Below, piece after piece: positions 1 to 6,656 of a DNA stretch of 47,262 nucleotides. The stretch is from assembly GCF_026460985.1 (NCBI RefSeq), contig NZ_JAPKNM010000080.1:1-47262 (forward strand), in the 5' to 3' direction. The stretch's first letter is position 1; every line of letters starts with the position of its first letter. The translations under genes were made by a program, and so were the position numbers. Source of the DNA: Sphingomonas sp. GTDB lineage: Bacteria > Pseudomonadota > Alphaproteobacteria > Sphingomonadales > Sphingomonadaceae. Under the pieces are notes generated by a model. That model was not told the DNA's origin. It ran no database searches and saw nothing but the letters and a program-made list of their open reading frames with translations.

Positions 1-111
1 CGAAAGCATCCGACCCATCCACGCCGGCCTCCTTCACCAGCAGGAAGCGTGAATCAGAAAACTACGCCCTTGGGAATCCCTAACGATTCACGTCGCTCGG
101 AAAACGCTCTA

Positions 112-139
112 GAGGGTGCAAGTCCCTCCGGTCACACCA
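112..139 (+). other. tRNA 3'-end-like fragment (T-arm plus CGGTCAC-A-CCA)
   Basis: A 5-bp T-stem GAGGG/CCCTC closes a 7-base loop (TGCAAGT) and is followed by CGGTCAC, A and CCA, exactly the layout of a tRNA 3' end. No matching 5' acceptor strand (GTGACCG) or normal anticodon arm is found in the preceding bases; instead there is a perfect 8-bp dyad, CGTGAATC at 48-55 and GATTCACG at 85-92. It may be a tRNA remnant or an attachment-site copy next to tRNA-Cys. The loop lacks the usual TTCNA start, so chance resemblance is possible. Confidence 0.3.
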
Positions 140-153
140 GCGGAAGCCATCCT

Positions 154-225
154 GTCCGGGTGGCGAAATGGGAACGCAGCGGGCTGCAAACCCGCCACGA
201 GCCGGTTCGATTCCGGCCCCGGACT
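154..225 (+). tRNA. tRNA-Cys (anticodon GCA)
   Basis: The segment folds as a complete cloverleaf. The acceptor stem is GTCCGGG/CCCGGAC, the D-stem GCG/CGC has a 9-base loop containing GGG, the anticodon stem GCGGG/CCCGC has loop CTGCAAA giving anticodon GCA, and the T-stem GCCGG/CCGGC has loop TTCGATT. The discriminator base is U, the known identity element for cysteine tRNA. CCA is not encoded (the next bases are CTT), so it must be added after transcription. Confidence 0.92.
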
Positions 226-323
226 CTTGCGCACCTAAAAAACCATATAGGTTCTTACATCAATATCGTACCCATCCATGCACGGCGTCGACCCCGCATG
301 GAACATGCACGGTGAACGCGCGG

Positions 324-1691
324 TCACTTCGCCATCTGCTTGGCGAGAATGGCGGCCGCCGAAAGATCGAAGCCGCCACCCTCGTCCTTGATGATGCCGT
401 CCTGCGTTGGCCGAAATAGAGACGTGAGCACGATCGTCTCGTTGGCGATGTCCACCGAAGCGCCTTCCTTCAACGCCATGAAAGTCTCCGCGAACGCTTT
501 CTTCTCATCGGCATCCAGCGACAAATGCCGCTCGCTCAGGAAAATGCGATACTGCAGCCGCGTCACCCAGAGAATTAGGGAGGTGGTCAGAAGCAGCCCG
601 GCGACAGTAAGTGGACCTTTCGCCGAGAATTGGCGTACGCAGCTTTTCGGCTGATCGGATAGGCAGTGAAGCGCGTGAAAGCTGCCGGCGATATAATCTC
701 CGAGCAGATAGGGAACGCCTATCCCGACGATCACCGCGCAGATCGTGGCGATCCAGAAGTTGCGATGCGCGGCGGCGGCCTGCCCACGGTGCGCCTTGGC
801 ACGCTGCTCCCAGAGCGCTACAGGCGCGCGAAGCCGCAATTGCGTATGAAATAGCGACTTGAGCTCCTCGAACGCCTGCTCGCGCGCGTGGTGCTGGCGC
901 TGCGCCAGCCGGTCCAAAGCCTCGATCCGCGCCTGAGCCTCGCCAAAGCGCCGCGCGACCTCGGCGTCGATTCCGCCACGCCAATCGCGATAGTTCCTGC
1001 CGCGCCGACGTTCAGCGCGGATGAAAACGCCGCGCAACTTTGCGGCTTGCGTCGCGATCTGGTCACGAAGGCCTGTCAGCTTCGCATTATGGTCGGCATT
1101 AATCTGTTCGGCTTCGCCGACCGTCGAATCGAGCATGGCAAGCTGCTTCGCCGCATTAGCTTGAGCGGTCTTGAGGCCCGATGCCGTCAGCTTTTGGAAC
1201 GGCAGGGCCGCTGACACATACGCCGCTGCGAGCAACGTTTCGCCGCGCTGATTTAAGGACGAGGCGCCTTCAGCTCCACCCTGAACCCGAAGGTCACCAC
1301 CAAACTCCGTTACAATGAACCGAACATAGGCGGCTAGTCCATCATCGAACCGTCCAGCAGCATACAACCCGAGGATCAGTTGCCCTTCTATTGAATCAGC
1401 GGGCGGCGGTGATGCCGTCCTCCGACGAAGCGCCCCAGCATTGACCGCTGCGAACTTCTGCGGATCGTCAAGCGCCTCCCGCAGGCGCTCGAACGCAGCC
1501 GCCAGTTCATTGCCATTGATCTGTCGCTGGTAGTATTGAAACTGCACACGCTCGGGCTGTGCAGACAAATGCTCGAGAAACGGAGCCCATGCCGCTTCTT
1601 CCCGCTGGAGATAGCTCTCCATCGTCTGGCGGGTCGCCCGCTCGACGTTCGGCAGAACTCGATAGTGAATGACGTAAGTGGTTTCGCTCAT
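324..1691 (-). CDS. DUF6161-type membrane protein of unknown function
   Basis: A 455-residue protein that I match by eye to the DUF6161 family, whose function I do not know. Visible parts are an N-terminal soluble region, a charged helical, probably coiled-coil middle (about residues 180-300), two hydrophobic segments (about 320-340 and 365-385), and a C-terminal signature with HLSLDADEKKAF and LFRPTQDGIIKDEGG, which is the part that suggests the family. I start at the ATG at 1691, with GAGAGA just upstream, and not at 1862, because the extra 57 residues look non-coding. The base composition seems less GC-rich than its neighbours and it lies beside tRNA-Cys, so transfer is plausible. No partner genes are visible. 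Confidence 0.75.
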   Translation of the reverse strand: MSETTYVIHYRVLPNVERATRQTMESYLQREEAAWAPFLEHLSAQPERVQFQYYQRQINGNELAAAFERLREALDDPQKFAAVNAGALRRRTASPPPADSIEGQLILGLYAAGRFDDGLAAYVRFIVTEFGGDLRVQGGAEGASSLNQRGETLLAAAYVSAALPFQKLTASGLKTAQANAAKQLAMLDSTVGEAEQINADHNAKLTGLRDQIATQAAKLRGVFIRAERRRGRNYRDWRGGIDAEVARRFGEAQARIEALDRLAQRQHHAREQAFEELKSLFHTQLRLRAPVALWEQRAKAHRGQAAAAHRNFWIATICAVIVGIGVPYLLGDYIAGSFHALHCLSDQPKSCVRQFSAKGPLTVAGLLLTTSLILWVTRLQYRIFLSERHLSLDADEKKAFAETFMALKEGASVDIANETIVLTSLFRPTQDGIIKDEGGGFDLSAAAILAKQMAK

Positions 1692-2111
1692 ATATTCGTC
1701 TCTCGGTGGCTCGATGGAGGCGGCAATGCTGGACGATTGGCACAGCGCCTCAAAATAGAGCCATAGTCCAGTACTGGTCAGCAGATCTAACGACGAGGGT
1801 GAGAATGAAGGTTTGCCCACGGCATACGATACAGCCGTGATACGAGCCTCAACTACCCGCAACCAGCTATGAGGCGCGCGGCTGCTTCCATCGCTGCCGA
1901 CTCAAAATCGGACAGGCAGCTAGCCATCGTAAATCGCCATCGCGAGCCACCCAGCCACCCACCCCTTGCAATGTAGGATTTCACCTGCTTGCCTCGGGCG
2001 GTCGGCGTTGCCGGCCGCTCTTTTCCATCGTCGGATCGATCTTCCCGCGTGCGCCCTGCCCGGCCGGTTGCCGGAGGCGCTTTGCCGGCGCGCGTGCGCT
2101 GCGTTCAGGAC
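1692..2111. other. Intergenic, no gene recognised
   Basis: This stretch upstream of the DUF6161-type gene presumably carries its promoter. I see no convincing ORF with a ribosome binding site, no tRNA and no clear terminator. Confidence 0.5.
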
Positions 2112-2233
2112 GCGCGCATGTCGCGTGGGTGCCGCGCAGTTGTCGCCTCATGGTGCGCAAGTGTCGCGCGCACGCCGCGCCACCGTCGCCCGCGTGGCGC
2201 GCCATCGCCGCGCACGCGGCGCGCGACTGTCGC
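2112..2233. repeat. Phased direct-repeat array, GCGC-N4-GTCGC
   Basis: Six units of the form GCGC-N4-GTCGC begin at 2112, 2134, 2155, 2177, 2197 and 2221. Five match the pattern fully; the unit at 2197 lacks the G of GTCGC. Spacings are 22, 21, 22, 20 and 24 bases, about two helical turns, so the same DNA face is presented repeatedly. The segment is not within any gene I accept. Iteron-like or operator-array behaviour is an inference from spacing only. Confidence 0.6.
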
Positions 2234-2300
2234 GTCACAAGCGCCACCCCGCCGCCTCGTAGCGGCTTCAGCGGCGCATCCCGCCAGAAAACCCGCGAAC

Positions 2301-2330
2301 GGGTCAAGCAGGGTCAACCAGCGTCAACCG
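2301..2330. repeat. Three tandem 10-bp repeats (GGGTCAANCA-like)
   Basis: Three adjacent 10-base units, GGGTCAAGCA, GGGTCAACCA and GCGTCAACCG, lie about 40 bases beyond the stop of the hydrolase gene. No function is evident. The 10-base period would place each copy on the same helix face. Confidence 0.55.
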
Positions 2331-2372
2331 GCCGGCCAAGCCGCGCCCTCCGGCGCCCCGGCACCCGTCGCC

Positions 2373-3200
2373 CTAGAGCCGCGCCTCCAGCCACGCCTTG
2401 ATATCCCCCATCACTTCCTCCTTGCCCACATCCGCGAGCAGGTCGTGATAATGGTCCTTGTACAGCTTGAGCGTCTTGTCCGCCGATCCGGTGGTTTCGT
2501 AGAAGAACTCGCTGCCCTGGCACACCGTCGCCTTGTCGGCGGTGCCGTGCATGATCAGCACCGGCAGCGTGACCGTCGGGAATTCCTCGCGGAGCCGTTC
2601 GTCGGCGCGGACCAGGGCGGCGACGGTGGCCGCGGGCTGGGTCTCGTTCTGCGTATAGGGATCGGCGTTGAGCTCGGCGACCTTTGCGGGATCGCGCGAG
2701 AAATCCTCGTTCTTGAGCTTGAGCACGCCCAGCCGCGGCGCGATGTGGCTGAGCCCCTTGATCGCGGCGAGCGCGAAGCCCGGCGCGGGCACCTGGAAGG
2801 CGAAGCTCTCGCAGATGAAGCCGCTGATCTCGCTCTGATGGTCGAGCACATAGCTGGCCGAGGTCACGCCGCCGGCGCTGTGCCCGAGCAGGAAGACCTT
2901 CAGCCCCGGGAACCGTGCCTTGGCGATCGCGATGGTGCCCGCGACGTCCGCGACATAATCGGCGACGTCCTCGACATAGAAGCGCTCGCCCTGGGAACGC
3001 CCCCGCCCCCGCAGGTCGAGGGCGAGGGCGGCATAGCCGCTCGCGACGAGCTGCTCCGCCGCCCATGCATGCTGCCCGCCATGCGAGTTGACGCCGTGGC
3101 AGATGACCACCACGGCGCGGGGGTCGCCCGCCGGCTGCCATGTCCGGTAGAATATCTCGATCCCGCCCGCACTTTCGAACGTCGCTTCCTCGGCAGCCAT
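2373..3200 (-). CDS. Alpha/beta hydrolase, monoacylglycerol lipase / lysophospholipase type
   Basis: A 275-residue cytoplasmic serine hydrolase. The nucleophile elbow GHSAGG (GxSxG) lies near residue 105, an oxyanion-type CHGVNSHGG near residue 33, and an HGTADK segment late in the protein would carry the acidic residue; a DHYHDLL stretch near the end offers the catalytic histidine. The overall layout resembles the Hydrolase_4 family of monoglyceride lipases and lysophospholipases; the true substrate is unknown. The ATG at 3200 is chosen because GAGAGGAG lies just upstream; the longer frame to 3272 adds a tail unlike the family. It appears to be a single-gene unit. Confidence 0.88.
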   Translation of the reverse strand: MAAEEATFESAGGIEIFYRTWQPAGDPRAVVVICHGVNSHGGQHAWAAEQLVASGYAALALDLRGRGRSQGERFYVEDVADYVADVAGTIAIAKARFPGLKVFLLGHSAGGVTSASYVLDHQSEISGFICESFAFQVPAPGFALAAIKGLSHIAPRLGVLKLKNEDFSRDPAKVAELNADPYTQNETQPAATVAALVRADERLREEFPTVTLPVLIMHGTADKATVCQGSEFFYETTGSADKTLKLYKDHYHDLLADVGKEEVMGDIKAWLEARL

Positions 3201-3296
3201 GGAACGCTCCTCTCGATTTCGGGGGCGAGACTGTTCCGAAAGCGCAATGAGATGCAAGTGCGCAATTTGCACGGTTTCAGCGCCGGCGCGGGCGCT

Positions 3297-4046
3297 TCAG
3301 ACCCTCGTGGCGAAGGGGGTGAAGTCGGTCCCCTCGTCGAAGACGTCCACGCCCTCGCGGCGCTTGAGGAAGCCGACCACGGCATAGGTCGCCGGAGTGA
3401 GGAGCACTTCCCAGGCGACCTTGAGCGCCCATTGCGTGAACAGCACCTGGATCACCAGGTCGGTCGTCCAGCCCTCGGCGCCGAGGAAGGCGAGCGGATA
3501 GAAGATCAGGCTGTCGACCCCCTGCCCCGCGAAGGTCGAGCCGATCGTCCGGGTCCAGAGCATGCGCCCCCGGGTCCACAGCTTCATCCGCGCCAGGACG
3601 TAGGAGTTGACGAACTCGCCCGCCCAGAAGGCGCAGACCGAGGCGAACACGATCCGCGGCACCTGGCCGAAGATCGTCTCGTAAGCCGCCTGGTTGCCCC
3701 AGTCGGGCGCCGGAGGAAGCGCGACGACCACCCAGGACATGAACGCCATGAACAGCACCGCCGCGGTCCCCGCCCAGATCACCCGGCGGGCGCGGGCATA
3801 GCCATAGACCTCGGTCAGCACGTCGCCGATGACATAGGACAGGGGGAAGAACAGGATACCGGCGCCGAACGGCCAGTAGCGCTCGAGCCCCGGGATCCAG
3901 ATCTGCGCGACCTTGCCCGCGCCGAGCACGTTCGAAAGGAGGATGATCGCGACGAATGCCGCCATCACGAAGTCATAGTAACGGAAATGCCCACCGGACA
4001 CGTCGCGCGCGGCGACATGCGCCGGTCTGCCTACCCCCTCGCTCAT
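3297..4046 (-). CDS. yhhQ: Queuosine precursor transporter, YhhQ/VUT family
   Basis: A 249-residue integral membrane protein with about six hydrophobic segments. Family features include the early AFVAIILLSNVLGAGKV segment, the FPLSYVIGDVLTEVYGY motif that marks YhhQ proteins, and the later FAGQGVDSLIFYPLAF segment. The family imports queuosine precursors (preQ0/preQ1 or queuine) across the inner membrane for tRNA wobble modification. The ATG at 4046 gives the usual length; upstream residues to 4133 look non-coding. The ribosome binding site is weak. It lies back to back with tRNA-Arg. Confidence 0.9.
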   Translation of the reverse strand: MSEGVGRPAHVAARDVSGGHFRYYDFVMAAFVAIILLSNVLGAGKVAQIWIPGLERYWPFGAGILFFPLSYVIGDVLTEVYGYARARRVIWAGTAAVLFMAFMSWVVVALPPAPDWGNQAAYETIFGQVPRIVFASVCAFWAGEFVNSYVLARMKLWTRGRMLWTRTIGSTFAGQGVDSLIFYPLAFLGAEGWTTDLVIQVLFTQWALKVAWEVLLTPATYAVVGFLKRREGVDVFDEGTDFTPFATRV

Positions 4047-4105
4047 GTCGTGCTTATGATGCCCGTTCCGCTGCCGCGCAATCCGTGGCACAGGCGATTC
4101 GGCGC

Positions 4106-4182
4106 GCGCCCGTAGCTCAGCTGGATAGAGCACATGCCTTCTAAGCCTGTGGTCGTTGGTTCGAATCCAACCGGGCGCGCCA
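4106..4182 (+). tRNA. tRNA-Arg (anticodon TCT)
   Basis: The cloverleaf has acceptor GCGCCCG/CGGGCGC, D-stem GCTC/GAGC, anticodon loop CTTCTAA (anticodon TCT, reads AGA), T-stem GTTGG/CCAAC with loop TTCGAAT, discriminator G and encoded CCA. The anticodon stem is CATGC/GCCTG and contains one T-C mismatch in its third pair, unusual for an active tRNA, although the pair just outside (A-T) extends the helix. Confidence 0.93.
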
Positions 4183-4197
4183 ATCTCCGCAGCCGCG

Positions 4198-5601
4198 TCA
4201 GCCGATCAGGCCGAGCAGGTGGAGGGCGATGCCGGCCGCCGAAGTCGCCAGCAGCGTCGTGATGACGCCGGCACGGAGGCCGAACACCGCCGCCACCGCC
4301 GCGACGGCGAGCGCGAGCGCCCAGGGATCGATGCTCGCCGGCACGGGCGCATCGAAGCGTATCGGTCCCGCGGCCACCGGCACCGTCGCCCGGAAGAGCG
4401 TGTGGAGGGCGAACCAGACCGCGAGGTTGAGCACCACGCCGACCACGGCCGCGGTGATCGCCGAAAGCGCGCCGGACACTGCCGCATTGCCGCGCAGCCG
4501 TTCGATGAAGGGCGCGCCGAGGAAGATCCAGAGGAAGCACGGCGTGAAGGTCACCCAGGTCGCGAGCAGGCCGCCGAGCGTGCCCGCCCAGAGCGGGTCG
4601 AGGCCGCCCGCGTCGCGATAGGCGCCGAGGAAGCCGACGAACTGCAGCACCATGATCAGCGGCCCCGGCGTCGTCTCGGCCATGCCGAGGCCGTCGAGCA
4701 TCTCGCTGGGGCTCAGCCAGCCGTAATTCTCGACCGCCTGCTGTGCGACATAGGCGAGCACCGCATAGGCGCCGCCGAAGGTAACGGCCGCCATGGTCGA
4801 GAAGAAGGTGCCGATCCGGCTGAAGACATTGTCCGGCCCAAGCGCCACGACCAGCGCCAGCACCGGGAGTAGCCACAAGGCGAGCCACAGCACCGCCGTG
4901 CGCAACGTCTCGCGCCAGCCGGGCCGAGCATGGGCCGGGAGCTCCTCGCCGAGCAGCGTGTCGGCATCGGCGACGATCGCCCCCTTGGCCGCGCCATGTC
5001 CCCCGCCGTCTTGGAAGGCGGAAGAGCCGGCGCGGCTCGCCCACCAGCCGACCAGGCCGGCGGCAAGGACGATGATCGGGAAGGGAACCGAGAGGAAGAA
5101 GATCAGGATGAAGGCGGAAGCGGCGAGCAAGCGCGACGCCGTCGTCTTCAGCGCGCGGCCGCCGATCCGCACCACCGCCTGGAGTACGACCGCGAGGACG
5201 GCCGCCTTCAGCCCGAAGAACAGCGCAGAGACGATGCCGACGCGCCCGTAGAGGACGTAGATCCAGCTCAGCGCCATGATCGAGATCATGCCGGGCAGCA
5301 CGAACAGGACCCCGGCGACAATGCCGCCCCTGGTGCGGTGCATCAGCCAGCCGATATAGGTGGCGAGCTGCTGCGCCTCCGGCCCGGGCAGGAGCATGCA
5401 ATAGTTGAGCGCGTGCAGGAAGCGGTGCTCCCCGATCCAGCGCTTCTCCTCCACGAGGATGCGATGCATCACCGCGATCTGCCCGGCCGGCCCGCCGAAC
5501 GAGAGCATCGCGATCCTCAGCCACACCCAGAAGGCCTGGCCGAGCGTGACCGGTTGCGGACGCAGGACGGTAGCCGGCGTATCCACGGCGATCGTGCTCA
5601 T
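4198..5601 (-). CDS. chrA: Chromate efflux transporter ChrA (long-chain CHR family)
   Basis: A 467-residue inner-membrane protein made of two homologous halves of about six hydrophobic segments each, typical of long-chain CHR transporters that expel chromate. The diagnostic FGGPAGQIAVMH motif lies near residue 36 with LLPGPEAQQLATYIGW shortly after; the second half repeats the pattern as FGGAYAVLAYV and ETTPGPLIMVLQFVGF. The gene starts at 5601 inside the stop of chrB (ATGA overlap), so the two are translationally coupled and chrB is transcribed first. Confidence 0.95.
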   Translation of the reverse strand: MSTIAVDTPATVLRPQPVTLGQAFWVWLRIAMLSFGGPAGQIAVMHRILVEEKRWIGEHRFLHALNYCMLLPGPEAQQLATYIGWLMHRTRGGIVAGVLFVLPGMISIMALSWIYVLYGRVGIVSALFFGLKAAVLAVVLQAVVRIGGRALKTTASRLLAASAFILIFFLSVPFPIIVLAAGLVGWWASRAGSSAFQDGGGHGAAKGAIVADADTLLGEELPAHARPGWRETLRTAVLWLALWLLPVLALVVALGPDNVFSRIGTFFSTMAAVTFGGAYAVLAYVAQQAVENYGWLSPSEMLDGLGMAETTPGPLIMVLQFVGFLGAYRDAGGLDPLWAGTLGGLLATWVTFTPCFLWIFLGAPFIERLRGNAAVSGALSAITAAVVGVVLNLAVWFALHTLFRATVPVAAGPIRFDAPVPASIDPWALALAVAAVAAVFGLRAGVITTLLATSAAGIALHLLGLIG

Positions 5602-6422
5602 GCCCGCACTTCGCGCGGCTTGTGCGAGGTCCAGTCATGGGTCTCGCCGCGCGCGTCCCGGCACCAGCGATAGAGCGCGTCGTAGACGAGCATGCCGGCG
5701 TCGAGCTGCTCGAGATCGTCCGCGTACATCCGCGACAGCCCCAGCGACACTGCGAGCAGCCCCGCCGCCTCGGGCACGAGATCGGGCCGCGCCGTATCGG
5801 CGCCGCGTACGATCGAGGCGAGATAGTCGATCGCCGGGAAGTCGGCGAGGCCCAGCTCGTCCACCATCAGGTCGAAGGTGCAGCGCTCGCCCCGATGGCT
5901 CCAGAACACGTCGTCATGCGCCACGTCGAAGGGCGTCGCGCCGAGTTCCTTCGCCACCGTCAGCACATCGGGAGCCGGCACGAACAGGAACCTGGCCTGG
6001 GGATCGACGAAGCGGCGGATCAGCCAGGGGCACGCGATGCGGTCGACCTTGGGCCGCGCGCGCGTCACCCAGAGCGTGCGGCCCTGTCCATCGCGGCGCG
6101 GGAGCTTGTCCGCGGCGACGAGCGGGAGGCCCGCGGCGTGCCAGGCCGCGAAGCCGCCCTCCAGCGCTTCGGCCTCCACAGCTTCGCTGCGCAGCCAGGC
6201 GGAGATGCCTTGAGCCGATGTCTCACCGTCTTCGTCGACGATGACGGCCGCAGCCCCGGCGAAGCTGCTGGCCCATTGCTCGACAGCGTCGGCAGGCATC
6301 CGGATGGAGCTCGGGATCAGGTGCTGGCCTTGGGCAGGCCGCACGTCGATGACGACGGGGGAACCAGGCGTGCCGATCAGCCGTACGAGCTTGTCCGAAG
6401 CGATACTGTTCAACGAGGGCAT
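5598..6422 (-). CDS. chrB: Chromate resistance protein ChrB with N-terminal rhodanese domain
   Basis: A 274-residue protein in two parts. Residues 1-110 form a rhodanese-like domain (VVIDVRP start, GGFAAWHAAGLPL near its end), but the usual active-site cysteine is not seen (IVDEDGETSAQG instead). Residues about 118-270 form the ChrB C-terminal domain, with the characteristic RPKVDRIACPWLIRRFVD and CTFDLMVDEL. ChrB proteins are reported to act in chromate resistance, some as chromate-responsive regulators. The ATG at 6422 follows AAAGGA. It is the first gene of a chrB-chrA unit divergent from the molybdoenzyme operon. Confidence 0.9.
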   Translation of the reverse strand: MPSLNSIASDKLVRLIGTPGSPVVIDVRPAQGQHLIPSSIRMPADAVEQWASSFAGAAAVIVDEDGETSAQGISAWLRSEAVEAEALEGGFAAWHAAGLPLVAADKLPRRDGQGRTLWVTRARPKVDRIACPWLIRRFVDPQARFLFVPAPDVLTVAKELGATPFDVAHDDVFWSHRGERCTFDLMVDELGLADFPAIDYLASIVRGADTARPDLVPEAAGLLAVSLGLSRMYADDLEQLDAGMLVYDALYRWCRDARGETHDWTSHKPREVRA

Positions 6423-6656
6423 GGAGCGTCCTTTGCGATGTTCAGGACGCGATTCTTCGGCTGTCGCCTCGTGGGGAGACCGCTTTCCCCATGGTCTTAC
6501 TAAACATCCCGCGGCGCCGAGTGTCAACGGCACGGGCCGCAATCGTCGGAGTTCGCGAGCGCCGCCTCACGGTTTTTGCTTGAAGTCGTTGCCGCCAGGA
6601 CCATTGTCGCGGAAAGGCCGTTCCGCCCGGTCGGGCGAAGCGAAATAGGGTGTACC

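Noticed and set aside
1..48. Possible minus-strand coding end (reads SRFLLVKEAGVDGSDAF)
   Set aside because: Too short at the window edge to tell a gene from chance; no start or stop decides it.
110..139. Complete tRNA or tmRNA before tRNA-Cys
   Set aside because: No 5' acceptor partner, no anticodon arm and no tag-coding sequence are found; kept only as a fragment.
49..315. 88-codon plus-strand open frame
   Set aside because: It runs through the tRNA-Cys gene and has no recognisable protein features.
1989..4115. 708-codon plus-strand open frame
   Set aside because: It lies antisense to the hydrolase and YhhQ genes, is arginine/proline-rich without domains, and has no binding site; a GC-rich shadow.
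6423..6656. Molybdenum-cofactor riboswitch upstream of the molybdoenzyme gene
   Set aside because: Only short GC hairpins are visible; the conserved multi-stem pattern is not recognisable.
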